Shown in pieces: positions 18,546 to 27,111 of a stretch of DNA of 64,000 nucleotides (its first letter is position 1; the number at the start of each line of letters is the position of its first letter). The stretch covers positions 1 to 64,000 of the forward strand of contig SUYN01000006.1 in NCBI GenBank assembly GCA_015060405.1. The letters are read 5' to 3'. The position numbers and the translations under genes are program-made. The stretch comes from Bacteroidales bacterium (GTDB taxonomy: Bacteria; Bacteroidota; Bacteroidia; Bacteroidales; UBA932). Below the pieces are notes generated by a model. It was not told the DNA's origin, searched no databases, and saw only the letters and a program-made list of their open reading frames with translations.

Positions 18546-20063
18546 TTATGCAAACTCATCCGGCATGCCGAAATCTCCCTGCGGAGACATCGGGGCCGGG
18601 CCCGGGTAGTCATCATTCATTGCAGAGCCCACAGGCATCATGTCCGCCTGGTTCACCAGACTTTCCTGCTCATCCACAAACCGTACCTCGTCTGCACGGA
18701 ACCTCATGTCGATGTCCGCAATGGCACCGTTACGATGCTTGGCAATGATGATCTGTGTTCTTCCGATGTCGTCAGGATTGTCCGAAAGTCCTTGATAGTC
18801 ATAGCGATGGATAAAGATCACCATATCGGCATCCTGCTCGATGGAACCAGACTCGCGAAGGTCGCTCAACTGAGGGCGTCTGTTGCTTCCCTGACGGTTT
18901 TCTGACTGACGGGAAAGCTGTGAGAGGGCAATGATAGGCACTCCCATCTCCTTTGCCGTAGCCTTGAGCGTACGCGAGATAGCCGCCACCTCCTGCTCAC
19001 GCATTCCGCGAAGCTCGGCCGGTCCCTGCATCAGCTGAAGGTAGTCGACCACGACAAGACGGACACCTTTCTGGTTGACAAGTCTCTTGACCTTCGAGCG
19101 GAACTCCATCACCGGAAGCGAAGGAGTGTCATCTATATATATAGGTGCCTTGGAAAGTCTCTTGAGCTGGATGTCCAGCTGCTGCCACTCCCAGTCCTGG
19201 AGCTTCACGCCACCCTTTATCTTGTCGGCACTGAGCTTGGTCTCGGAAACCATCATACGGTTGGCAAGCTGCTTTGCAGGCATCTCAAGGGAGAATATGG
19301 CCACCGGCATGTTGAAATCCACAGCGGCGTTTCTTGCCACATTGACCACGAAGGCGGTCTTTCCCACCGAAGGACGGGCGGCGAGGATGATCAGGTCGGA
19401 GGCCTGCCATCCGAGAGTGATCTTGTCCAGAGACGGAAAGCCGGAAGGCACTCCGCTCAATCCGTTCGAGTTCTGACGCTCCTGAAGATCCTCGAGGGCC
19501 TCGTTTATGACCTTTCCGATCTCCTGGACATCCCTCTTGACGTTGTTCTGGATGGCTGCGAAGACCTTGGTCTGGGACATGTCGATGAGGTCATCGACAT
19601 TCGTTGACTCGTCATACGAAGCCTTGAGTATGTCATAGGACGCAGTGATGAGCTCTCTCTGTATGTGCTTCTGCTTCAGAATCCTTATGTAGTACTCGAT
19701 GTGGGCAGCCGCACCGATCTTCTGCGAGAGCTGCGCAAGGGCTATGGTTCCTCCTACATTCTCAAGGTTGCCGGAGGACTTGAGCTTCTGCGACACGGAA
19801 AGCAGGTCGAGGGCGATGTGCTCACTGGTGAGAGCCCTCATCGCCTCGAAGATCATCCTGTGCTTCTCGCTATAGAAACAGCTCGGGGTGAGCTCGTCCA
19901 TAGCCTCATCCACACAGTTGGGTTCAATCAGAAGTGCTCCAAGGACAGCCTCTTCAACATCAAGAGCCTGAGGCGGTCTGTTACCCATCTCAAGCCCAAG
20001 AGTGTCAAGATTGACTGACTGTTTCTTTCCTCTGACCGGTCTTTTCTTTACCTCGTCAGCCAT
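18546..20063 (-). CDS. dnaB: Replicative DNA helicase DnaB
   Basis: Hexameric helicase that unwinds DNA at the replication fork. The N-terminal DnaB domain (about 30-130) starts PPQALDVEEAVLGALLIEP. The RecA-like motor has the Walker A motif ARPSVGKT (229-236, Lys235) and Walker B VVVDYLQLM. The later motifs ALSQLSRQSENR and LRESGSIEQDADMVIF are also diagnostic. The C-terminal 40 residues are a low-complexity tail rich in Met, Pro and Gly. No intein is present. It is 7 nt after the zinc-ribbon gene. Confidence 0.97.
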   Translation of the reverse strand: MADEVKKRPVRGKKQSVNLDTLGLEMGNRPPQALDVEEAVLGALLIEPNCVDEAMDELTPSCFYSEKHRMIFEAMRALTSEHIALDLLSVSQKLKSSGNLENVGGTIALAQLSQKIGAAAHIEYYIRILKQKHIQRELITASYDILKASYDESTNVDDLIDMSQTKVFAAIQNNVKRDVQEIGKVINEALEDLQERQNSNGLSGVPSGFPSLDKITLGWQASDLIILAARPSVGKTAFVVNVARNAAVDFNMPVAIFSLEMPAKQLANRMMVSETKLSADKIKGGVKLQDWEWQQLDIQLKRLSKAPIYIDDTPSLPVMEFRSKVKRLVNQKGVRLVVVDYLQLMQGPAELRGMREQEVAAISRTLKATAKEMGVPIIALSQLSRQSENRQGSNRRPQLSDLRESGSIEQDADMVIFIHRYDYQGLSDNPDDIGRTQIIIAKHRNGAIADIDMRFRADEVRFVDEQESLVNQADMMPVGSAMNDDYPGPAPMSPQGDFGMPDEFA

Positions 20064-20070
20064 GTCAAGA

Positions 20071-20880
20071 TTATTCGAAATCCGGATTTACAAGTATTCT
20101 TCCGCAATATTCGCAGATGATCATCTTCTTGTTTGAAGCGATGTCGAGAAGTCTCTGAGGTGCGATGGTGTTGAAGCATCCTCCGCAAGAGTCACCGTTG
20201 AACACAGGAACTACAGCAAGGTGGTTTGTGCAGCTGTTCCTTATGTGCTCATAGGCGCTCATTGTCCTCTCGTCGATCTTTGCAGCGCAGGCCTCGCGGT
20301 TGGCGCGGAGCTGCTCCTCCTCCTTTGAAGTGGACTCTACGATCGTGTCGAGCTCTTCCTTCTTCGCCTTGAGGTCCTCTGTCCTGACTGTGATCTTCTC
20401 CTTCACGATCTCGAGTTCCTTCTTCTTGTCGAAGATGCGCTCCTTTGTCTCTGCGATATGCTTCTCTGAAATCTGACGGAGGAGGTCCTGGTTCTCGATC
20501 TCCTTGTTGAGGGAGTCGTACTCGCGGCTGTTTGCAACATTCTCGAGCTGTGACCTGTACTTCTCGATGAGATCCTCGCACTCAGTGATGCTCAGCTTGT
20601 TGGCTGCGATGAACTTGTTATACTCCTCTATCATCTCTGCAAGGCGTGCAGCCTTTGCCTTGATCTCTACGATCTCGTTCTCAAGCGCCGCGACCTCGAC
20701 AGGAAGTTCTCCTCTGAGCTGGAGGATCTTGTCTATCTCTGTGTCTGCCTGCTGGAGTGCATACAGGGTCTGAAGCTTTTCACTTACGCTCAGTCCTGAA
20801 TCTGCAAATGTCTTCTGAATGGACACGAAGGTTTCCCTCTTGTCTATCGGAGTTTCGATTTTCTTTGTCTTTTTAGCCAT
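20071..20880 (-). CDS. Coiled-coil protein with C4-type zinc ribbon
   Basis: This 269-residue protein is mostly one long coiled coil (residues about 40-215, rich in Glu, Lys and Leu). It ends in a zinc ribbon with GDSCGGCFNTI and ICEYCGRIL, giving the two CxxC pairs. This is the layout of the CT398/zf-RING_7 family, often encoded next to Nif3 as here (the Nif3 stop is 5 nt away). Its role is not settled; proposals include binding to RNA polymerase or export components. Confidence 0.88.
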   Translation of the reverse strand: MAKKTKKIETPIDKRETFVSIQKTFADSGLSVSEKLQTLYALQQADTEIDKILQLRGELPVEVAALENEIVEIKAKAARLAEMIEEYNKFIAANKLSITECEDLIEKYRSQLENVANSREYDSLNKEIENQDLLRQISEKHIAETKERIFDKKKELEIVKEKITVRTEDLKAKKEELDTIVESTSKEEEQLRANREACAAKIDERTMSAYEHIRNSCTNHLAVVPVFNGDSCGGCFNTIAPQRLLDIASNKKMIICEYCGRILVNPDFE

Positions 20881-20885
20881 ATCGC

Positions 20886-21668
20886 TTAAAAATAAAATAT
20901 CGGGTTACTATATATATTCTGCGTAATGCGAACTGCAAAGGTAGGAAAATTTTTCTTTAACAATGAAAATAAAATATCAACTATCTCTATTTCACTCTCA
21001 TAATGTCCTATATCCATTATCATGAATCCTTCACGGGTGAAGAAATTGTGATAGGAAATGTCTCCGCTTATGTAGAGCTGAGCTCCCGACTTCTCCGCGG
21101 CGCCTATGAGCGAGCCGCCGGATCCGCCGCACATGGCGATACGGGATATCTTTCCTTCAACAGGCCTCGAGGCTCTCATCGCCTTGAGGGAGAACCTTTC
21201 CTTGACGAGGGCCACGGCCTCTTCCGCGCTTATCGGCTCAGGCAAGTCTCCTACCACTCCCAGACCTGTGCCTTCTCCGTCCTCATCCAATATGTGTACG
21301 TTCTCCAGGCCGAGCCTTGCAGCCATGGCGCCGCTGACTCCTGCGATCACCTTGTCTGCACTCGTGTGGGCCGCGTATATGCTTATGCCTGCCTTTATCG
21401 CCTTGATCACGGCCTCTCCTACCGGATTGTCAGGAGAGATCTTCTTCAGGCCGGAGAATATGAGGGGATGATGTGTGACGATCATGTCGGCGCCACACGA
21501 TATGGCCTCGTCCACAAGCTCCGGAGTGCAGTCCAGACCAAGCAGGACCGAGGTGACCGGGGCTTCCGGCGAGCCGATGCACAGGCCGCTGTTGTCCCAG
21601 CCCTCCTGAAGGGACAGGGGCGCGAACTGCTCGATGACGGCGGTCATATCCTTTACTTTATATTCCAT
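20886..21668 (-). CDS. Nif3-like dinuclear metal centre protein
   Basis: Belongs to the Nif3/YbgI family, which forms hexamers with a two-metal site and has been linked to GTP cyclohydrolase I-like activity in some members. Key motifs are LQEGWDNSGL at the start, MIVTHHPLIF (metal-binding His pair) and the C-terminal MDIGHYESE. Length of about 260 residues fits the short form without inserted domain. The start MEYKVKDMTAVIE matches family N-termini; ATG 21692, eight residues earlier, is an alternative. The C-terminal coding region carries a promoter-like sequence for the next genes. Confidence 0.92.
   Translation of the reverse strand: MEYKVKDMTAVIEQFAPLSLQEGWDNSGLCIGSPEAPVTSVLLGLDCTPELVDEAISCGADMIVTHHPLIFSGLKKISPDNPVGEAVIKAIKAGISIYAAHTSADKVIAGVSGAMAARLGLENVHILDEDGEGTGLGVVGDLPEPISAEEAVALVKERFSLKAMRASRPVEGKISRIAMCGGSGGSLIGAAEKSGAQLYISGDISYHNFFTREGFMIMDIGHYESEIEIVDILFSLLKKNFPTFAVRITQNIYSNPIFYF
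20936..20943 (-). promoter_or_regulatory. Possible internal promoter for the zinc-ribbon/dnaB genes
   Basis: TACCTTTG on the minus strand (20943-20936) fits the TAnnTTTG element and lies in AT-rich codons at the 3' end of the Nif3 gene. Transcription from it would start about 48 nt before the zinc-ribbon start codon. The upstream TTG is only 17 nt away, so the match is partial. Confidence 0.4.
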
Positions 21669-21703
21669 TGCTGTCTTTATGTTCCCGGCCATGCCGGAGA
21701 TGA

Positions 21704-22021
21704 CTACATTTCGTTGCGGATCTCTGTAAGCTGTTCACGGATGGACCTGAGGGATTCCAGGACACGCGCCTTGCTTATGACATCCTTCCTGTCTCCCTTC
21801 AGTCTTTTGGCGACGCCCTCCAGGGTCAGTCCCTCGACATTGACAAGCAGGTGTATGTGCTTGAATGTCTCGACATCATCCTTCGAGAAAAGCCTGTTGC
21901 CCTTGCCGTTCCTCTGCGGCTTTATGAACTTGGGGAACTCATTGGCCCAGAACCGCACAAGCGAAGGACTCTCGCCCAGTATTTTAGCGACTTCGCCCAC
22001 TGAATAGAAAAACTTCTCCAT
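21704..22021 (-). CDS. MerR-family transcriptional regulator (short)
   Basis: A 105-residue protein with a MerR winged helix-turn-helix: YSVGEVAKILGESPSLVRFW, followed by F-P-K-F-I-K-P-Q-R-N-G-K-G-N-R-L-F and a short coiled-coil dimerisation helix. There is no C-terminal effector domain and no Cys, so it is unlikely to be a metal sensor. It lies 2 nt after an M23 peptidase gene. MerR plus M23 peptidase near alaS is an arrangement I recall from Bacteroidales genomes; the targets are unknown. Confidence 0.88.
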   Translation of the reverse strand: MEKFFYSVGEVAKILGESPSLVRFWANEFPKFIKPQRNGKGNRLFSKDDVETFKHIHLLVNVEGLTLEGVAKRLKGDRKDVISKARVLESLRSIREQLTEIRNEM

Positions 22022-22023
22022 AT

Positions 22024-22974
22024 CTAATCCATTGATTGCCCAGTTGTTATGGACATGACCAATATATTCATATACTCTTCCGGAGTGACTGCGGCGAACA
22101 GGTGGTTCACAGGATCGAGCACCACCGTGTCACGCATTACCTCATAATGAAGATGAGGGGCGAACGAACTTCCCGACACTCCCACATTTCCTATATGTGT
22201 GCCTCTCCTGACCTTGCGGCCTTTCACTGCCACGACATCCGCCAGGTGGGCATATCTGGTGAAATAGCCGTTTCCATGATCTATCTCCACCACGTTACCG
22301 AGGCCCTTGCGGGAGCGTGTGACCTTGCTTACCACTCCGTCCGCAGATGCGTACACAGGCACTCCGGCAGGGGCTATCATGTCCAGACCGTTGTGCTGTA
22401 TCTCCACCTTGTAGAACGGGTTGATCTTGTAGCCCACCGAAGCTCCTGTCTGGGCAAACGAGAACTCCCGGAGAGGGTTGTGCATCGGTGGCATGACGAA
22501 TCCGGAATCGGTGACTGCCTTCATTATGGCTGCAAAGTTGGCGTCGACCTTGTCCTTGACATCATCCATGACGTCCAGCTTTCTTTCCGTGTAGGTCACC
22601 AGGTCCGTATCAGGCAGGGTGTCCAGACCGACAAGGAACTCGACGGACTCCATCGGGTCCATGTTCGGCGCCGCCGTCTTGAATATCTCTTCATATATGC
22701 GGTCATCCTTGAGCTGAAGGCCCTCGATCACATCGGAAAGGAGCTGCTCCTTCCTGGCAAGCTCGGGATACTCGCTGGCATACATGCGGTTCTCGTTCCT
22801 GAGCCTTTGCTCTTCGCCCGTGCTGAAGATGAGGGCGAAGATGATGTAGTATATCACTGTCACTGACATGGTGGCGATGAAGAACACCATCACCTTGCGC
22901 AGGGCAACCCACACCGACATCTTCTTTTTCTTGACATTTATGTCGTTGCTGTCAAAGAAGTAGTCCTGGCTCAT
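22024..22974 (-). CDS. M23-family metallopeptidase (cell-wall endopeptidase type)
   Basis: This 316-residue protein has one N-terminal membrane anchor (residues about 25-50) and a periplasmic region with helical segments. A C-terminal LytM/M23 domain follows (about 190-300). The zinc site is intact: HNGLD supplies the first His and Asp, and HLHYEV the HxH pair. Such enzymes cut peptidoglycan cross-links or act as division or shape factors. It overlaps its upstream paralogue by 4 nt, so the two are translated together, and they share the pattern of anchor, spacer and LytM domain. Confidence 0.92.
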   Translation of the reverse strand: MSQDYFFDSNDINVKKKKMSVWVALRKVMVFFIATMSVTVIYYIIFALIFSTGEEQRLRNENRMYASEYPELARKEQLLSDVIEGLQLKDDRIYEEIFKTAAPNMDPMESVEFLVGLDTLPDTDLVTYTERKLDVMDDVKDKVDANFAAIMKAVTDSGFVMPPMHNPLREFSFAQTGASVGYKINPFYKVEIQHNGLDMIAPAGVPVYASADGVVSKVTRSRKGLGNVVEIDHGNGYFTRYAHLADVVAVKGRKVRRGTHIGNVGVSGSSFAPHLHYEVMRDTVVLDPVNHLFAAVTPEEYMNILVMSITTGQSMD

Positions 22975-23993
22975 ATGCGGTTCCTCTCCTTTTTCCTATG
23001 TGACGGATGCAGGGTTATCTTCTCGGAAGCATCTGCCGTGTTCTGTACCATGGTCGCATACTCCTCCGGAGTTATGGTCAGGTCGAAATAATTGGCAGGA
23101 TTGACCGGAGCGCCCTTGTAGAGCACCTCGTAATGGAGGTGAGGACCGGACGAGCGGCCCGAATTGCCGCTCTCGCCTATGCACTCTCCCCTCTTCACCT
23201 TCATGCCTTCGACGACTCCCACCGACTTGAGGTGGGCGTACCTGGTCTTGTAGCCGAAGCCGTGGTCTATCACCACCTGATTGCCGTAGCCGAAGAACTC
23301 GAACTTCACGCTTTCCACCACTCCGTCTCCCGTGACATAGATAGGATTGCCCGGCTTCATGGCGAAGTCCACTCCGGTATGACGCTTCGAGCGGCCCGTG
23401 AACGGATCCGAACGGAAGCCGAAAGAGCTGGAGAGCCTGTACTTGGCAGGATCAGGATTGACAGGCGGGATGGCAGGGATGCACATCGCCATGTCGCCAG
23501 CCCTCTTGGAGAGCTGCGCCACTTCATCGAACGAACGGCTCTGGACATAGGTCTTCTTTGTCAGGACATCGAGTCTGACTGCCGTATTCTTGAGAAGACC
23601 GTCTGAGTCCGCGAGGTCGTAGTGGGCGTATCTGTTCACACCACCGAAACCTGCATTGCGCACTTCAGAAGGAATCTCGTTCATACCGAAAATCGAACGA
23701 TATATGCCGTCGTCCCTCATCTGCAGGGACTCCAGAGCTGCCTCATACTGGTCAAGATGTCTGTTCATGACTTCCATCTTCGAACACCACTCGGCGTTTT
23801 CCTTCTTCAGGATCAGGGTCTTCGGCGGTTCCAGGCCGAGTACTGACACATAGATCCAGAAATAGAAGACTGTCATCACGACACTTACGACGAAAAGTGT
23901 CGCGAGCATAACCACCCACGACAAACGAGAACGCCTTTTCACATCATACAGCAGCGTTCTCGGGTTCAGAATGTACCCTAAAGTTTTTGACAT
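22971..23993 (-). CDS. M23-family metallopeptidase (cell-wall endopeptidase type)
   Basis: Paralogue of the next gene: cytosolic N-terminus, one membrane anchor (about 27-52), a spacer predicted to be helical, and an M23 domain (about 200-315) with RHTGVDFA and HLHYEV as the zinc motifs, both complete. A basic tail ends the protein. The start is set at MSKTLGYILNPRTLLYD (23993); the frame is open upstream but covers the promoter. It is the first gene of the long minus-strand run and is divergent from the ROK gene of the utilisation locus. Confidence 0.9.
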   Translation of the reverse strand: MSKTLGYILNPRTLLYDVKRRSRLSWVVMLATLFVVSVVMTVFYFWIYVSVLGLEPPKTLILKKENAEWCSKMEVMNRHLDQYEAALESLQMRDDGIYRSIFGMNEIPSEVRNAGFGGVNRYAHYDLADSDGLLKNTAVRLDVLTKKTYVQSRSFDEVAQLSKRAGDMAMCIPAIPPVNPDPAKYRLSSSFGFRSDPFTGRSKRHTGVDFAMKPGNPIYVTGDGVVESVKFEFFGYGNQVVIDHGFGYKTRYAHLKSVGVVEGMKVKRGECIGESGNSGRSSGPHLHYEVLYKGAPVNPANYFDLTITPEEYATMVQNTADASEKITLHPSHRKKERNRI

Positions 23994-23999
23994 ACCCGG

Positions 24000-24007
24000 C
24001 AAAAGTA
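24000..24007 (-). promoter_or_regulatory. -7 element close to the first M23 peptidase start
   Basis: TACTTTTG on the minus strand fits TAnnTTTG, but it ends only 6 nt before the ATG. If used, the transcript would be leaderless or nearly so. No clear upstream TTG is seen at the right distance. Confidence 0.4.
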
Positions 24008-24055
24008 CGAAAAATATGTGATACTTATATAAAAAAAGAGAATATTTTGGATTTA

Positions 24056-24061
24056 TGCAAC
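24056..24061 (+). promoter_or_regulatory. Half operator upstream of the first ROK gene
   Basis: TTATGCAAC here matches the left half of the two full operators further downstream. It follows a weak TATTTTGG element at 24043-24050, so a repressor bound here could block transcription of the ROK and LacI genes, i.e. autoregulation. A single half-site is weak evidence. Confidence 0.35.
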
Positions 24062-24114
24062 AAAATGAGTAAAATTGCAGAAGTAACACAGTGCCAATTC
24101 ATCAGTTTCAGAAA

Positions 24115-24975
24115 ATGATTTTCAGCCAGGACAAGCTTCAGAAGAATGTCATCGGGGTGACTTTCGGCGGTAAGTACCTCAGTGCAGCCAGAATAGAGAA
24201 CGGAACGGTCGCACAGATCGTCCACCGCGAGATCAACAACAGGGAGACGGAGGAAGTCATCCTCAGCGAGATCATCCACACCATAAACGAGGTCTTCACA
24301 GATTCGGTAGTGGGAATCGGAGTCGGCATGCCGAGCCTTGTGGATGTCAAGAACGGCATCGTCATCAACCCGACCAACATCCCGTCCTGGCACAAGGTCC
24401 ACCTGAAGGACATCCTCGAGGAACAGTTCAACATCCCCGCATACATCAACAACGACGCGAACTGCTTCGCCCTCGGAGAGAAGTATTTCGGCGTGGCCAA
24501 AGACTTCGAGAACATAGCCGGAATCACCATCGCGACCGGCTTCGGAGTGGGTCTGATAATAGGAGGGAAGCTCTATTCCGGACGCAACGCCGGTGCCGGT
24601 GAGTTCTGCTCCATCCCATACCGGGACCATGATTACGAATACTATTGCAGCACGAAGTACTTCGAGGAGAAATACGGCCTGAAGAGCGACATCCTGCTTG
24701 CAAGGGCGAAGAAGAAGGACAAGATCGCCCTGGCGATATACGAGCTCTTCGGAATGGACCTCGGCAATGCGATCAAGACCATAATGTACGCGGTCGACCC
24801 GGACGCCATCGTGATCGGAGGCAGGATCGGCGAGGCTTACGACTTCTTCAAGGACTCCATGCTGAAGACCGTGAACTCATTCATATACAAGGGCACCGTG
24901 AAGAACATCAGCATACTCAGGTCAGTCGAGCCGAACATCCCTGTCTATGGAGCCGCGGCACTTTGCTTTGAATAA
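24115..24975 (+). CDS. Degenerate ROK-family protein (possible sugar sensor)
   Basis: This 286-residue protein has the ROK fold: VVGIGVGMPSLVD, NNDANCFALGEKYFG (catalytic-type Asp in N-D-A-N), ATGFGVGLIIGG and C-terminal DPDAIVIGGRIG. Two hallmarks have decayed. The phosphate-binding D-x-G-G-T at the N-terminus is TFGGK, and the zinc motif (GH followed by CxCGxxGC) is replaced by GEFCSIPYRDHDYEYYC. It may therefore bind a sugar without efficient kinase activity. The start is ATG 24115; an upstream GTG (24091) is possible. It is followed 11 nt later by the LacI-type regulator, and a second ROK gene lies beyond that. Confidence 0.8.
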   Translation: MIFSQDKLQKNVIGVTFGGKYLSAARIENGTVAQIVHREINNRETEEVILSEIIHTINEVFTDSVVGIGVGMPSLVDVKNGIVINPTNIPSWHKVHLKDILEEQFNIPAYINNDANCFALGEKYFGVAKDFENIAGITIATGFGVGLIIGGKLYSGRNAGAGEFCSIPYRDHDYEYYCSTKYFEEKYGLKSDILLARAKKKDKIALAIYELFGMDLGNAIKTIMYAVDPDAIVIGGRIGEAYDFFKDSMLKTVNSFIYKGTVKNISILRSVEPNIPVYGAAALCFE

Positions 24976-24986
24976 CGGGAGGGAGT

Positions 24987-25991
24987 ATGGCAAAGAAGGT
25001 CACGATATATGACATAGCGGACAGGCTGAACCTCTCACCGTCCACCGTCTCACGCGCTCTGGCAGGAAATTCCCTCATCAGCATCGACACCAGGGAGAGG
25101 ATCAGGAAGACGGCCGAGGAAATGGGCTACAGAAGCGGCGGCCAGGCGCCGAGAGCCGAGGCCGACACCATAGCGGTAGTTGTGCCGGAGATAAACAACA
25201 TATTCTACAGCAACATCATACGTTCCATCCAGGACAAGGTGCAGTCAAGATACCTCCTGTCCATCATGTGTTCAGACAATTCCGCAAGGAAGGAGAGGGA
25301 CATAGTCTCAAGACTCAATCCGTCCCACATCAAGTGCCTCATCATATCCCAGAGCATGGACGTGGAAGACAACTCGCATCTGAAGGAGGCCGAGAAGAAA
25401 GGGATAATAGTCATATTGTTCAACAGGATTTATTACAGCAACCGCAATCCTAAGTTCCTTGTGGACAATTATATGGACTCATATCTCCTGACAAGGCACC
25501 TGGCTTCGACAGGCTGCAGGAGGATAGCCTTTGCGGCGAAGCATTACAACTGCCCGATCTACAAGGACAGGATCCGTGCATACGAGGACGTGCTCAAGGA
25601 GAACGGACTGAAGTTCGAGAAGGAGCTGCTTATCTACAGCGAACTCACGATGGAGGATACGACGGAAGTGATCAGCCGGTTCCTGAAGACCAGTCCGAGA
25701 CCGGATGCACTCATCATGCCGAACTTTGTTTCCGCGCTGCAGGCGATTTCTGCGGCAAAGCTTCTGAATCTCGCTGTCCCTCAAGACATTGCAATAGTGA
25801 GTTTCGATGAGAATCCTGAGTGCAAATTCTCCGCGCCATCCATAACAGGCATAAGCCGTCCGCATGAGGAGATGGGAGAAGAGATAGCCGCTGCAGCACT
25901 TGCGCTGTGCGAAGGTGAGACTCTGGAAAGCGGCACGATAAAGGTGTTCAGCTCACGACTTGTGATCAGAGGTTCGTCATTCTCCTGCTGA
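24987..25991 (+). CDS. LacI-family transcriptional regulator
   Basis: The 334-residue protein has the N-terminal LacI helix-turn-helix and hinge, TIYDIADRLNLSPSTVSRAL, and a periplasmic-binding-protein-like sensor domain. The sensor shows T-I-A-V-V-V-P-E-I-N-N-I-F-Y-S, then S-F-D-E-N-P-E-C and the closing S-R-L-V-I-R-G-S-S. The adjacent non-coding region has two perfect copies of a TGCAAC/GTTGCA palindrome, the kind of site LacI dimers bind. It probably represses the downstream locus until a sugar ligand binds; the ligand is unknown. LacI control of a SusC/D locus is less common than hybrid two-component or sigma/anti-sigma control. Confidence 0.92.
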   Translation: MAKKVTIYDIADRLNLSPSTVSRALAGNSLISIDTRERIRKTAEEMGYRSGGQAPRAEADTIAVVVPEINNIFYSNIIRSIQDKVQSRYLLSIMCSDNSARKERDIVSRLNPSHIKCLIISQSMDVEDNSHLKEAEKKGIIVILFNRIYYSNRNPKFLVDNYMDSYLLTRHLASTGCRRIAFAAKHYNCPIYKDRIRAYEDVLKENGLKFEKELLIYSELTMEDTTEVISRFLKTSPRPDALIMPNFVSALQAISAAKLLNLAVPQDIAIVSFDENPECKFSAPSITGISRPHEEMGEEIAAAALALCEGETLESGTIKVFSSRLVIRGSSFSC

Positions 25992-26054
25992 CGTTGCAGA
26001 CATTGATCAGTCATTTATCCGAGGCCAAGGCCCCGGATTTTTTATGCAACTTTA

Positions 26055-26068
26055 TGCAACTTGTTGCA
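26055..26068 (+). promoter_or_regulatory. Operator copy 1 (upstream of promoter)
   Basis: TGCAACTTGTTGCA is an inverted repeat of TGCAAC and GTTGCA around a 2-nt centre. An additional half-site, TGCAAC, lies at 26045-26050. The same 14-mer recurs at 26183-26196, 128 bp away, with an identical flanking TTA and A. Confidence 0.75.
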
Positions 26069-26104
26069 ATTTGAAGTTATTATGCAATATTTTTCTGATT
26101 TTCG

Positions 26105-26135
26105 TTGCATTTAAAATTTTAAAAGCATACTTTTG
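26105..26135 (+). promoter_or_regulatory. Promoter of the utilisation-locus operon
   Basis: TTG (26105-26107), a 20-nt spacer and TACTTTTG (26128-26135) match the Bacteroidetes consensus. The predicted start near 26142 lies between the two operators. From here a message of about 25 kb could cover the second ROK gene through the GH20 gene, since the intervening gaps are all short. Confidence 0.65.
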
Positions 26136-26182
26136 ATGTCGATAACACCACATTTATAAACGTCCCGACCTCGGAAATCTTA

Positions 26183-26196
26183 TGCAACTTGTTGCA
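26183..26196 (+). promoter_or_regulatory. Operator copy 2 (downstream of promoter)
   Basis: Second perfect TGCAACTTGTTGCA, about 40 nt after the predicted transcription start and 41 nt before the ROK start codon. Paired with copy 1 it could allow a repression loop. Confidence 0.75.
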
Positions 26197-26236
26197 AAGA
26201 CCGGATCAGGGACCGATATAGTTAATATACACACTA

Positions 26237-27100
26237 ATGAGCAATATCATCGGTATAGACATCGGAGGCACTTCCATCGAGGGTGGAAGAATCGAGTGCG
26301 GACAGATTATCAGTTATGCAAAGGCTGATACACAGGCCAACATCGGAGGGGAAACGACCATCGGTGTCCTGAAAGGAGTCATATCACAGCTGATTGACGG
26401 GCAGACCACAGCCATAGGCATTGGAGTGCCGAGCGTTGTGAACAGAAGGACCGGAGTCGTGTACAACGTACAGAACATAGCAGGATGGGACGAAGTCCCG
26501 CTCAAGGACATCCTTGAAGCCGAATTCTCGTTGCCGGTATTCGTGGACAACGATGCAAATTGCTTTGCCTACGGCGAGAAGATCTTCGGCAAAGGCAGGG
26601 ACATAGAGAATTTTGTCGGAGTCACCCTGGGAACCGGACTCGGCGCAGGCATAATCCACAACCACAGGCTCCTTTCCGACGCGAACTGCGGCTCGGGAGA
26701 ATTCGGAGAGATTCCTTACATGAACGTGAAGCTCGAAGACTACTGCGGAAGCAGGTTCTTCACCGGCAGGGCGGGAAGAAGCGGATATGAAATAGCGGCA
26801 GATGCACGCAAGGGAGATTCCGAGGCTATCGGAGTCTTTGAGGAATACGGCAGACACATGGCCTTTCTCGTGAAGATCGTCATGCTGACCCTCGATCCCG
26901 AAGCCATCATATTCGGCGGGGCCATATCAAAGTCCTTCGACCTGTTCGAGGAGGCGATAATGGCAAACCTTACGGATTTTCCATATCCCAAATCGGTCGA
27001 GAGGATTAAGATCATGAGGTCAGAGCAGGACAACAGCGGCATCCTCGGAGCCGGCGCCCTCTGCCTCACGGATGACAGACAGGCATTAAGTATATCATAA
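26237..27100 (+). CDS. ROK-family sugar kinase without the zinc motif
   Basis: This 287-residue protein keeps the ATP-binding motif IGIDIGGTSIEGG and the catalytic-type VDNDANCFAYGEKIFG, so kinase activity on a hexose or amino sugar is plausible. TLGTGLGAGII and DPEAIIFGGAIS complete the fold. The usual GH and CxCGxxGC zinc site is missing: the region reads SGEFGEIPYMNVKLEDYCGS, similar to the degenerate ROK protein encoded upstream. The two are thus sister proteins of one divergent subfamily. It is the first gene behind the operators. Confidence 0.85.
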   Translation: MSNIIGIDIGGTSIEGGRIECGQIISYAKADTQANIGGETTIGVLKGVISQLIDGQTTAIGIGVPSVVNRRTGVVYNVQNIAGWDEVPLKDILEAEFSLPVFVDNDANCFAYGEKIFGKGRDIENFVGVTLGTGLGAGIIHNHRLLSDANCGSGEFGEIPYMNVKLEDYCGSRFFTGRAGRSGYEIAADARKGDSEAIGVFEEYGRHMAFLVKIVMLTLDPEAIIFGGAISKSFDLFEEAIMANLTDFPYPKSVERIKIMRSEQDNSGILGAGALCLTDDRQALSIS

Positions 27101-27111
27101 CACTATTGATT

